Assembly (NCBI RefSeq): GCF_017254835.1
Contig: NZ_JAFKCW010000001.1
Location: 1,291,063-1,355,062, forward strand
Source: Algoriphagus aestuariicola
Lineage (GTDB): Bacteria > Bacteroidota > Bacteroidia > Cytophagales > Cyclobacteriaceae
DNA: 64,000 bases
Reading direction: 5' to 3'
The notes under the pieces: generated by a model
What the model saw: only the letters and a program-made list of their open reading frames with translations
What the model was told of the DNA's origin: nothing
Databases searched by the model: none
Part shown: piece by piece, positions 25,444 to 34,163 of the stretch
Layout: the number at the start of each line of letters is the position of its first letter
Numbering within the stretch: the stretch's first letter is position 1
Made by a program: the position numbers and the translations under genes

Positions 25444-26376
25444 ATGAAAAGCGTAAAAATATCCCTCGTCCTTGTGAGCTTGTCACTTTTGGTAACCCAG
25501 CTCCAGGTTTCTGCCGCGGAGTATAGAGCAGATCCCTATCTCACCAAGCAGTTTACACTCAGCGGTTCTGGCCAGCTCGAGGTGGAAACTTCCGGTTCCT
25601 CTGTCTCGGTGACCGGCGGCAGCAACAAGGAAGTCGTAGTCGATATGTTTGTGAAACTCAATGGACGTGAGATCTCTTCCGAAGACCCTGCGGTGGAGAA
25701 AGAACTCGAAAACTACGACCTCAACATCAGTCAAAGTGGAAATACCATTTCCCTGATCGTGAAAAGAAAGATGAACAGCGGCAGAAGCAAATTGAATCTT
25801 TCCTTCAAGATTAAAGCACCGAAAGAGATGTCCTCCAAATTTCAATCCAGTGGGGGTTCGATTGCCATAGATGGCCTGAACGGTACGCAAGAGGTTGCGA
25901 CCAGTGGCGGAAGCATCCAAGTGCTTAACAGTAGCGGCATGGTGGATACTCGTAGTTCAGGAGGTTCATTCAGGCTGGAAAACTTCGAGGGTGATGTGGA
26001 GGTGCAGACCAGTGGCGGTTCTATCAAAGTAAACGGACTTACTGGAGATATCAGGGTAGGCTCTTCAGGAGGAAGTGTAAACCTCGAGGAAATCAACGGA
26101 AGGATAGATGTGAACACCAGTGGCGGATCGATCCGCGCTCAGCTTTCGGATTTGGAAAAGGAGCTGACCATGAAATCCAGCGGAGGAAGTATCACTGCTA
26201 TCGTGCCCAAAGGTTTGGGCCTAGACCTGGATCTCAGCGGAGGACGGGTGAATTCCTCATTTTCCAATTTTGACGGAGAAATCAAGAAAGACCGAGTCTT
26301 GGGCAAGATCAACGGAGGAGGAATCCCTGTCACCATGCAGAGCTCGGGCGGCAGTATCAATCTGGAGTTTAATTAA
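25444..26376 (+). CDS. DUF4097-type exported beta-solenoid protein
   Basis: 310 residues with a signal peptide to about residue 24 (LQVSA). After a 100-residue lead-in it has eight SGGS rungs spaced about 18-20 residues, alternating with TSGGSI and SSGGSV forms, as expected of a DUF4097 right-handed beta solenoid. It ends QSSGGSINLEFN, identical to the last 12 residues of the copy at 36768. The ATG at 25444 fits both the signal peptide and the promoter. It heads a unit with three permeases. There is no lipobox or sorting tail, so it is secreted or periplasmic. Confidence 0.85.
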   Translation: MKSVKISLVLVSLSLLVTQLQVSAAEYRADPYLTKQFTLSGSGQLEVETSGSSVSVTGGSNKEVVVDMFVKLNGREISSEDPAVEKELENYDLNISQSGNTISLIVKRKMNSGRSKLNLSFKIKAPKEMSSKFQSSGGSIAIDGLNGTQEVATSGGSIQVLNSSGMVDTRSSGGSFRLENFEGDVEVQTSGGSIKVNGLTGDIRVGSSGGSVNLEEINGRIDVNTSGGSIRAQLSDLEKELTMKSSGGSITAIVPKGLGLDLDLSGGRVNSSFSNFDGEIKKDRVLGKINGGGIPVTMQSSGGSINLEFN

Positions 26377-26420
26377 AGTATCAAGTATCTAGTATCAAGA
26401 TGCTAGACTTTGGAATCAAG
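26376..26420 (+). repeat. AGTATCAAG junction repeat
   Basis: AAGTATCAAGTATCTAGTAT and the following ATCAAG/GCTAGACTT units directly after the DUF4097 stop. Related tracts follow permeases at 3399, 28946, 40134 and 45083. A CTTCGACAAGCTCA fragment lies at 26472-26485. Confidence 0.5.
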
Positions 26421-26494
26421 AAAAAATAAGACGGAAGCAGGGAAGAAGCTCCTCTCTACCTCCAACCTCCTCTTCGACAAGCTCATAGACCGCT

Positions 26495-28930
26495 ATGCTC
26501 AAAAACTACCTAAAAATCGCCTGGAGAAACCTCTTGAAGTCAAAGGGTTTTTCGCTGATCAATATCTCGGGTCTGAGTATCGGGATTGCCGCTTGTATTC
26601 TAATCGCCGTGTATATCCTCCACGAGACCAGCTATGACAAGTATGTCCCCAACTCGGAAAACATCTACCGGGTGGTGGGCCGCTTGGAGATGGATGGGAC
26701 GACTGATTACACGACACATTTTTCAGCAAATCTTGCAAGGACGGTAGACGCTGATTTTGATGAAATAGAGCAGGCGGGCAGGATCATGGACAACGATCTT
26801 TTCTACGGAGCAGGCTCCAATGAAATCCAGATCGATGACGAGCCCATGCAGCATCATGAAGAAGGCTTTACGTATGCCGACCAGGCAATACTGGATATTT
26901 TCAGTATTCCCATGGTTTATGGCGATCGCCAAACCGCCTTGTCCGAACCGAAAACCATTGTGATTTCGGAGTCTGTTTCCAAGAAATTTTTCAAAGACCA
27001 AAACCCCATCGGGCATGTAATTTACCTCAATGGCAACCGGGAGGATCCCCGTAAGATCACTGGAGTGATGGAAGATTTTCCGACCAACTCACATCTGCAC
27101 TATGACTATTTTTTGACCTTAACAGGGGTTGAGTTTGGTAAAGGCGAGCAGGATCGCTGGATCCAAAGCAACTATAAAAATTACGTATCTATCCGGCCTG
27201 GGACGAGCGTGGAGGTATTTGGCCAGACCCTCGGGTCGACTGTAGTCTCCAAATACCTGAAGCCAGCAATGGCAGCAGCTGGGCTGGCTATGGCTGAGAC
27301 TATTGAGAAAAACGCCAAGATTTACCTGCAGCCCTTGGAGGAAATTCATCTGTATTCAGCGGCCATTGAGACTGAATCCCCATTTAGAAATGACATCAAA
27401 ATCGTCTGGATCTTTGGCACAGTCGCTTTTTTCATCCTCCTGCTCGCCTCGATCAATTTCGTGAACCTGTCTACCGCCAAGTCTGCCAATCGGGCCAAGG
27501 AAGTCGGCTTGCGCAAAGTAGTGGGGTCGAGTCGTACGCATTTGGTATTTCAGTTTTTGTCTGAGTCAATGCTGATTACCGCGATTGCGTTTGTGATCGG
27601 ACTTGTGCTGGCGCAGGTCTTTATGCCTGTATTTCAGGAGATGACCGGAATCGCCTTGGCCCTGCCTTGGGACTCTCCGATTTTTGTTCCCATCCTTTTA
27701 CTCTCCGCTTTGGTGGTGGGAGGAATTGCCGGATTTTATCCCTCGGTTTACCTATCGGCTTTTTCTCCGATCAATGTGCTGAAAGGCAAACTTCGCCTAG
27801 GTAGCAGGTCAGGCGGTTTTCAAACCAGTTTGGTGGTCTTCCAATTCACCGTTTCGATCATCCTGATCATTGGCACACTCGTGATCAACGAGCAGTTGTC
27901 ATTTATCCTCACTTCCAAAGTAGGATTTGAAAAGGATCAGGTGATTCAGCTCTATGGCACCAATATGCTGGGAGATAAAGACGAGATATTCAAAGCCGAA
28001 CTTGAACGAATCAACGGGATCGAATCCGTCACGATCAGCGACTACCTGCCTTTGGAAAACACCAAACGAAACGGCAACTCCTTTGTCAACGAAGGACGAG
28101 AAAATATCGATCAAACCGTTTCCGGCCAGGTTTGGCAGATCGATGAAGACTATCTGGAGACATTGGGCATCGAGCTGATTGCCGGAAGGAACTTCGATAA
28201 GACCATCACCACCGATCGCGAGGGGATCATCGTGAATGAGAAGATGGTCAAGGAGCTGAATATTACAGATCCGATTGGCAAAAAAGTCTCCCGGTTTGGC
28301 CAACTGAATGAGATCATCGGAGTCGTGAAAGACTTCCGATTTGACAACATGAAAGAGCGTGTTGAGCCTCTTGCCATGTTCTTGGGAAAAAGTAACACCA
28401 TCATTTCGGTCAAAACGAATACCGCAGATATGCCTGCATTGCTGGTAATCATAGAAGGCAAATGGGATCAATTTGCTCCAAACCTTGCCTTCAGATACGC
28501 TTTCATGGATGATACTTTCGCTCGGATGTATGACAATGTGCGAAGGATCAAAATCATCTTTACCAGCTTTGCCTTCCTTGCCATTTTGGTCGCTTGTCTG
28601 GGTTTGTTTGCGCTCTCGGCCTATATGGTAGAGCAGCGAAGCAAAGAAATGAGCATTCGAAAAGTCCTGGGAGCTTCCTTTAAGGGGATTTATGGAATGC
28701 TGACGCAAAAATTCATCTACATGATTCTGGGTTCTCTGATTTTGGCGAGCCCAATCGCTTACTATTTGCTAAATAATTGGCTCAAAGACTACGAATACAA
28801 AATCGATATAGGCTGGCAAAGCTTTGCATTGGCTGGAGTTCTTGCGGCCGTGATGGCAATCGGAACTGTCAGCTATCATGCGATCAAATCTGCGAGCATC
28901 AACCCCGCAAATACGCTGAAGGGGGAGTGA
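26495..28930 (+). CDS. MacB/FtsX-type ABC permease, array member 4
   Basis: 811 residues starting MLKNYLKIAWRNLLKSKGFS. The first FtsX core is near 300 (LASINFVNLSTAKS), coupling motif EVGLRKVVG near 335. The second half starts near 445 (VFQFTVSIILI). The second coupling motif is EMSIRKVLG near 716, where Met-Ser replace the usual Ile-Gly. The second periplasmic domain has KDFRFDNMKERVEP, divergent from KDFHFESLH. The tail is INPANTLKGE, the closest in the window to the remnant at 9365-9514. It lies 118 bases after the DUF4097 gene in the same unit. Confidence 0.9.
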   Translation: MLKNYLKIAWRNLLKSKGFSLINISGLSIGIAACILIAVYILHETSYDKYVPNSENIYRVVGRLEMDGTTDYTTHFSANLARTVDADFDEIEQAGRIMDNDLFYGAGSNEIQIDDEPMQHHEEGFTYADQAILDIFSIPMVYGDRQTALSEPKTIVISESVSKKFFKDQNPIGHVIYLNGNREDPRKITGVMEDFPTNSHLHYDYFLTLTGVEFGKGEQDRWIQSNYKNYVSIRPGTSVEVFGQTLGSTVVSKYLKPAMAAAGLAMAETIEKNAKIYLQPLEEIHLYSAAIETESPFRNDIKIVWIFGTVAFFILLLASINFVNLSTAKSANRAKEVGLRKVVGSSRTHLVFQFLSESMLITAIAFVIGLVLAQVFMPVFQEMTGIALALPWDSPIFVPILLLSALVVGGIAGFYPSVYLSAFSPINVLKGKLRLGSRSGGFQTSLVVFQFTVSIILIIGTLVINEQLSFILTSKVGFEKDQVIQLYGTNMLGDKDEIFKAELERINGIESVTISDYLPLENTKRNGNSFVNEGRENIDQTVSGQVWQIDEDYLETLGIELIAGRNFDKTITTDREGIIVNEKMVKELNITDPIGKKVSRFGQLNEIIGVVKDFRFDNMKERVEPLAMFLGKSNTIISVKTNTADMPALLVIIEGKWDQFAPNLAFRYAFMDDTFARMYDNVRRIKIIFTSFAFLAILVACLGLFALSAYMVEQRSKEMSIRKVLGASFKGIYGMLTQKFIYMILGSLILASPIAYYLLNNWLKDYEYKIDIGWQSFALAGVLAAVMAIGTVSYHAIKSASINPANTLKGE

Positions 28931-28945
28931 ATTGGAGTACGATGT

Positions 28946-28990
28946 GCCTAGTAAAAAGTAGCAAGTCGCTAGATATAAGATATAATAAAT
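28946..28990 (+). repeat. degenerate AGTA(T/G)CAAG junction repeat
   Basis: GTAAAAAGTAGCAAGTCGCT and AGATATAAGATATAATAAAT, a decayed member of the family after permease stop codons. Confidence 0.4.
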
Positions 28991-28998
28991 AGTTGTCA

Positions 28999-29068
28999 GG
29001 AAGTATGGAAGTAGGAAGCAAGGAGGAAACGTCTTAAAACCTCCTGACCTTCCGAGTTCCAAACTTCC
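28999..29068 (+). repeat. nested GGAAGT/ACTTCC hairpin before permease 5
   Basis: GGAAGT (28999-29004) can pair with ACTTCC (29063-29068), GGAAG (29014-29018) with CTTCC (29049-29053), and AGGAGG (29021-29026) with CCTCCT (29040-29045). It ends about 20 bases before the ATG, so it could affect mRNA stability or initiation. Confidence 0.5.
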
Positions 29069-29090
29069 CGACCTCCTAACTTCCAATGCC

Positions 29091-31517
29091 ATGCTCAGAA
29101 ACTACCTCAAAATCGCCTGGAGAACGCTCAAAAAGAACAGGCTCTATACGCTGCTGAATGTCTTTGGATTGACTTTGGGGATTAGTGGATTCTTGATGAT
29201 CCTGCTTTTCATCCAGGATGAGGTTAGTTATGATCGGCACTTCCAAGGTTCGGAATCTGTTTTTCGAGTTAGTTCACATTGGGGCAATTTCAGCTCGGCT
29301 GGATATGCTACAGCCCCTCCCGCTTTGGGGTCCAGAATGGAAGAGGATATCCCTGAGGTTGAAGCGGTCACCCGACTCCTCAAATGGAATGATTTTACCA
29401 TTCAGCCAGCTTCAGGACCGAATCAGGATCAGGTTTTTCGCGAGTCAAAGGTCTTCTATGCAGAGCCCAACTTCTTCCAAGTTTTCAACCTAAACCTGAA
29501 AGCAGGAAGCAAGGAAGTGGCGCTCTCCAGTCCCAATCAGGTCGCGCTAACTGAATCCATGGCCAAAAAATACTTTGGAGATGTTCACGCTCAAGAGGTC
29601 ATTGGAAAAGCCGTTCTGATCGGTAGTAATAATCCAACTCCGAGAGAAATCGCAGCCGTGATTGAGGATTTGCCAAGTCAAAGTCACTTGCATTTTGACA
29701 TGCTCGTGTACGAGCCTGGAATGCATCAGGAGATTTTCCAGATGAATTCTTGGTCTTGGTCGATCTTATACACTTATGCAAAATTCCCTCAGGAAAAAGC
29801 ATCCGTGGTCAAAGGGAAACTAGACCAAATCGTCGAGAATTACGCTGTTCCAAGCTTTACCACTGAAGAAGGAGGTTCTGATTACAACCTCCAGCTGATG
29901 CCGATTCGGGATATCCATCTGAATTCCCATTTGCTCCGAGAACTCGAAGCCAATAGCTACCAAAGTTATGTCTACATTTTCTCTCTGGTGGCGGTTTTTG
30001 TCCTGTTGCTTGCCTGCATCAATTTCATGAATTTGGCTACGGCCAAAGCCGGGCTCCGATCCATGGAAGTGGGGGTGAGAAAAGTGCTCGGTTCAGGAAA
30101 ATCTCAGCTGGTAGCACAGTTTCTTACCGAAGCATTTTTGTTGGTTTTGCTGAGTCTCTTACTTTCTCTAGTGGTGGTTGAGCTTTGCAATGAGCCTTTC
30201 AATAAGATTTCCGGCAAAAACATTGACTTCAACCTGATCAAAAATCCACTGATTCTGGGGACAGTTCCAGCCTTACTGCTGATATTGACTTTGCTTTCTG
30301 GCTTTTATCCAGCATTCTATTTGTCATCTTTCCGTCCGATTCTGATTTTGAAAAAGCAGTTGAGCGTAGGAAAGAACTCCCATACTTTTAGAAATGGATT
30401 GGTGGTGTTTCAGTTTGCTACCTCGCTGACTTTGATTATTTGCACGCTCCTTGTACAGCGCCAGCTCAGCTTTATCCAAAATTCCAACCCGGGATTTGAT
30501 CGGGACCAGCTCGTGATCATCCACAACGATGGGGAGATTCAAAACCATCAACGTGAGGACTTCAAATCCCGATTTGTGGGAAGCACCAAGGTTCAGTCAG
30601 CCAGCTTTTCCACGGGAATTCCCATGGCCGAGCAGTTTCAGATGCGCTCATTTGATTTACCTACTACCAATAACCAGCAGGGTATGAACTGGTACGAGGC
30701 GGATGCGGATTATTTGAACACTTATAAATTTGAACTTTTGGATGGAAGAAGCTTCTCTCCAGTGGCCGGAGCGGACAGTGCCAAAGTGATCCTCAATGAG
30801 GAAGCTGCGCGCCAGTTGGGGATTTTGGAAAATCCAGTCGGACAGTTGATTGTCAAAAACAAAGGAGCGAATGACGAAGCGACACTTGAAGTCGTCGGTT
30901 TGGTCAAGAACTTCAACTTCGAGACTTTTCGCCATGAGATCAAACCTCTTGTACTGGAGTACATGCATGAATATTATTTGCGAGATTATATCAGTGTGAG
31001 AATTCATGGCGGAGCCATAGAATCGACTATCGCTGAATTGGAAACTGCCTGGAAGGCCTATGAGCCTCGAGTCCCGATGAATTATACCTTCTTGGATGAG
31101 GATTTTGCTCGGGTTTATCGGGCGGATATGAAGATGGGCGATTTACTGAAAGTGCTGACGGTAATTTCCATTTTGATCGCTTGTTTGGGTTTGTTTGGGC
31201 TGACCTCCTACACTACCCATTTGCGAACCAAGGAGATTGGAATCCGAAAGGTTTTTGGAGCAAGCATGCCAGAGATTTTCCTAATGCTTTCCTCTTCCTA
31301 CTTGAAACTATTGGGATTGTCGGCCTTGATTGCTATCCCGACGGCGATTTATTTTATGGATCAATGGCTCGAGGAATTTGCATTCAAAACAGGTATCGAA
31401 TACTGGGTCATTGCCGTGTCCGCAGTGGTTTGTTTCGGTCTGGCGCTGGGCACTGTTTTCTTCCAGTCCTACAAAAGCATCAAAGCCAATCCGGTCAATA
31501 GCCTTCGAAGTGAGTAA
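29091..31517 (+). CDS. MacB/FtsX-type ABC permease, array member 5
   Basis: 808 residues starting MLRNYLKIAWRTLKKNRLY. The first core is near 290 (LACINFMNLATAKA), coupling motif EVGVRKVLG near 324. The second half is near 436 (VFQFATSLTLI), coupling motif EIGIRKVFG near 713. The second periplasmic domain carries KNFNFETFRHEIKPL. The tail is ANPVNSLRSE. Its stop codon overlaps by one base an ATG in the next frame (TAATG at 31515-31519), so it is tightly linked to member 6. Confidence 0.9.
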   Translation: MLRNYLKIAWRTLKKNRLYTLLNVFGLTLGISGFLMILLFIQDEVSYDRHFQGSESVFRVSSHWGNFSSAGYATAPPALGSRMEEDIPEVEAVTRLLKWNDFTIQPASGPNQDQVFRESKVFYAEPNFFQVFNLNLKAGSKEVALSSPNQVALTESMAKKYFGDVHAQEVIGKAVLIGSNNPTPREIAAVIEDLPSQSHLHFDMLVYEPGMHQEIFQMNSWSWSILYTYAKFPQEKASVVKGKLDQIVENYAVPSFTTEEGGSDYNLQLMPIRDIHLNSHLLRELEANSYQSYVYIFSLVAVFVLLLACINFMNLATAKAGLRSMEVGVRKVLGSGKSQLVAQFLTEAFLLVLLSLLLSLVVVELCNEPFNKISGKNIDFNLIKNPLILGTVPALLLILTLLSGFYPAFYLSSFRPILILKKQLSVGKNSHTFRNGLVVFQFATSLTLIICTLLVQRQLSFIQNSNPGFDRDQLVIIHNDGEIQNHQREDFKSRFVGSTKVQSASFSTGIPMAEQFQMRSFDLPTTNNQQGMNWYEADADYLNTYKFELLDGRSFSPVAGADSAKVILNEEAARQLGILENPVGQLIVKNKGANDEATLEVVGLVKNFNFETFRHEIKPLVLEYMHEYYLRDYISVRIHGGAIESTIAELETAWKAYEPRVPMNYTFLDEDFARVYRADMKMGDLLKVLTVISILIACLGLFGLTSYTTHLRTKEIGIRKVFGASMPEIFLMLSSSYLKLLGLSALIAIPTAIYFMDQWLEEFAFKTGIEYWVIAVSAVVCFGLALGTVFFQSYKSIKANPVNSLRSE

Positions 31518-31573
31518 TGTCGAATGCGACAAAAAATGAAATAAGAACTAGCAACTTTCTACTACCTAACCTA

Positions 31574-34030
31574 ATGTTTCAAACCTACTTGAAAATTGCC
31601 TGGAGAAATCTGAAAAAGAACAGACTGGTTTCTGGAATCAATATCCTCGGTTTAGCGATCGGAATAGGCACCTGTCTGGTGATTTCCTTGTATGTCTTTG
31701 ATGAGCTGAGCTATGATCGTTACAGTGAACATTCGGATCGACTTTTTCGGGTAAATCTGGAAGCCAGTCTAGGAAAGGAATCGCTGAATGAAGCCAGTGT
31801 AATGGCTCCGGTGGCGAAGACTTTTGCCGACGAAGTGGCCGGAGTGGAAGATGCCACCCGCATCGGAAATGTCTTTTACAACACCAAACTCAAGGTCGCT
31901 GACCAGGAAATGAGGAAGGGGAAGACGGCTTTTGTCGATCCGAATTTCTTTGACCTTTTTACCCTAAATTTCCTTCAAGGCAATCCGAAGGCCGCCTTGG
32001 CCAAACCTAATTCTCTGGTGATTACTGTTGATCAGGCAAAGGCCCTTTTCGGAGAAAGAGACCCGATTAATCAAGTCATAGAGTTAAAGGAAATTGGTTA
32101 CTATAACGAGGGTTACAAAAGCTTGGCGGGAGACTACACCATCACTGGCGTGATCGAAAACGTCCCATCCAATTCCCATTTTCACTTCGATATGTTTGCC
32201 TCTCTTCTGGGCAATCCCGACTCGGAAAATACAAGCTGGATGTCCGGAAGCTATTCGACTTATGTGCTGCTTGAAAAAGGTGTAAAAGCTGAGCAGGTTC
32301 AAGAAAACATTCCAGCGATTGTAAAGAAGTACATGGACGGGCAGATGAAAGAAAGCATGGGGATGAGCTACGATGAGTTTTTTGCAAAAGGCAATTTCGT
32401 CTACCTCAATCTACAGCCTGTGACCGAGATTCATCTCAGTACGCTTTTCAAAGGATCTGGACAGTTTGAGTCGGGAGGCGATCTCAATACCGTGATTATC
32501 TATTGCGTGATTGCGGTGTTTATGCTGCTGATCGCCTGCATCAATTTCATGAACCTGTCCACCGCTGGAGCATCTCAACGACTGAAGGAAATCGGAGTCA
32601 GAAAAGTAATGGGCTCTGACAAGCGGAATTTGATCTATCAGTTTTTGGCGGAATCCTTGGTTGCCATCGTAGTGGCAATGGCCCTCGGCTTGGTTTTTTG
32701 TGTCTTGGCTCTTCCATTTTTCAACGAGTTTTCCTTCAAATCACTTGAGGTTTCAAGTTTGTTTTCTCCTTTCTATTTGATTTCTCTTGGTGTGCTTTTG
32801 GGCTTGGTAACACTTTTGGCAGGAGGTTATCCGGCATTTTTCCTATCGGGATTTAAGCCCATTGATTCCCTGAAAAAGAAGGTGCTAGTTTCTAGGAAAT
32901 CCGGTGTTAGAAGTGGGCTGGTAGTTTTTCAATTTGTGGTTTCCTCGGTCTTAATTGTGGGGACTATAGTGGTGGCCCAACAGATGAATTTTATCCAAAA
33001 CAAGGAATTGGGCTACAAGCGGGATCAATTGATCGTGTTGAGGGATGCTGGCCGTGTGGGTGAGCATTTGGATGTTTTCAAAGAGAAAATCAAAAGTGAT
33101 CCCCGCGTGGTGAGTGTGTCCACTTCAGCATATATTCCAGCTGGACCTACCGACACGAGTGTTCAGGCCTTATACCTGGATGACTCTCCGGCAAATTCCA
33201 TCCGGCTGATGCGCTTTGGGATCGATGAAGAATATATTCCTACACTCGGAATGGAACTGGTCCAAGGGCGGAATTTCTCGCTGGAATTCGGAAATGAGAC
33301 GAATAATATTATCATCAACGAGACCGCTGCCAAAGAAATGGGAATTGCCGATGATCCGATTGGCCAGACCTTCGATATGATGACGGACAATCAGGGCGGG
33401 AGGGAAGCTGTAAAAGTGATCGGAGTGGTGAAGGATTTCGTGGCGAGATCCCTTCGCGAGCCAGTCAGTCCGCTGATGATGGTCTATAATCCGTATTATA
33501 GCCTTATTGTAAAAGCACAGCCGGGCGATCTCAATGGTTTGCTTGCGGATATGGAAAAGACCTGGAACGAATTTGAGTCGGGTGAACCTTTTACCTATTC
33601 GTTTTTGGATGAATTGTACAACGAAACCTATGTTCAGGAATCTAGAATGGGTTCTTTCTTGAGCATTCTTGCCGTGCTCACCATCTTCGTCGCCTGTCTT
33701 GGATTGTTCGGTTTGGTGACTTATACCGCAGAGCAGCGCTTCAAAGAAATCGGCGTGAGAAAAGTTCTTGGATCGACCTCGGGACAAATCGTTGGCCTAT
33801 TGACCAAGGACTTTGTGAAGCCTGTCGCGCTTTCATTTCTGTTGGCTTTTCCAATCGGTTATTTCGCCATGGATAAATGGCTCCAGCGTTTTGCCTACCG
33901 GGTCGATGTAGAATGGTGGGTTTTTGTAATTGCTGGTATCGTGACTTTGCTGATTGCCTTGGCGACAATTTGCTCCAGAAGTCTGAAAGCTGCCCTAATG
34001 AATCCAGTGGATAGTTTGAAAAGCGAATAA
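31574..34030 (+). CDS. MacB/FtsX-type ABC permease, array member 6
   Basis: 818 residues from MFQTYLKIAWRNLKKNRLV. The frame also begins at the ATG at 31517 that overlaps the previous stop; this would add 19 residues unlike any paralog, so I prefer 31574, but coupled initiation at 31517 is possible. The first core is near 303 (LACINFMNLSTAGA), coupling motif EIGVRKVMG near 338. The second half is near 449 (VFQFVVSSVLI), coupling motif EIGVRKVLG near 723. The tail is MNPVDSLKSE. A strong terminator follows at 34061. Confidence 0.88.
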   Translation: MFQTYLKIAWRNLKKNRLVSGINILGLAIGIGTCLVISLYVFDELSYDRYSEHSDRLFRVNLEASLGKESLNEASVMAPVAKTFADEVAGVEDATRIGNVFYNTKLKVADQEMRKGKTAFVDPNFFDLFTLNFLQGNPKAALAKPNSLVITVDQAKALFGERDPINQVIELKEIGYYNEGYKSLAGDYTITGVIENVPSNSHFHFDMFASLLGNPDSENTSWMSGSYSTYVLLEKGVKAEQVQENIPAIVKKYMDGQMKESMGMSYDEFFAKGNFVYLNLQPVTEIHLSTLFKGSGQFESGGDLNTVIIYCVIAVFMLLIACINFMNLSTAGASQRLKEIGVRKVMGSDKRNLIYQFLAESLVAIVVAMALGLVFCVLALPFFNEFSFKSLEVSSLFSPFYLISLGVLLGLVTLLAGGYPAFFLSGFKPIDSLKKKVLVSRKSGVRSGLVVFQFVVSSVLIVGTIVVAQQMNFIQNKELGYKRDQLIVLRDAGRVGEHLDVFKEKIKSDPRVVSVSTSAYIPAGPTDTSVQALYLDDSPANSIRLMRFGIDEEYIPTLGMELVQGRNFSLEFGNETNNIIINETAAKEMGIADDPIGQTFDMMTDNQGGREAVKVIGVVKDFVARSLREPVSPLMMVYNPYYSLIVKAQPGDLNGLLADMEKTWNEFESGEPFTYSFLDELYNETYVQESRMGSFLSILAVLTIFVACLGLFGLVTYTAEQRFKEIGVRKVLGSTSGQIVGLLTKDFVKPVALSFLLAFPIGYFAMDKWLQRFAYRVDVEWWVFVIAGIVTLLIALATICSRSLKAALMNPVDSLKSE

Positions 34031-34060
34031 GAGTCGAAGAAATTGACAGTCAGCGGCTAT

Positions 34061-34098
34061 GAAAGGCTCAGAGTAGATTCTGAGCCTTTCTTTTTTTT
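34061..34098 (+). terminator. Rho-independent terminator inside the array
   Basis: GAAAGGCTCAGA and TCTGAGCCTTTC form a 12-bp stem followed by eight T. It ends the DUF4097-led unit, so permease 7 must have its own promoter. Confidence 0.92.
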
Positions 34099-34163
34099 AA
34101 AAATATATACGTTTGGTTGTTAATTGTTTGTAACCTCTTGCTTCGATTATTCATCTAATCGAT

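Noticed and set aside
25444-26376. Regular repeats that could be taken for a CRISPR or DNA tandem repeat
   Set aside because: The periodicity is in the protein (SGGS rungs). Codons vary between units and there are no constant repeats with unique spacers.
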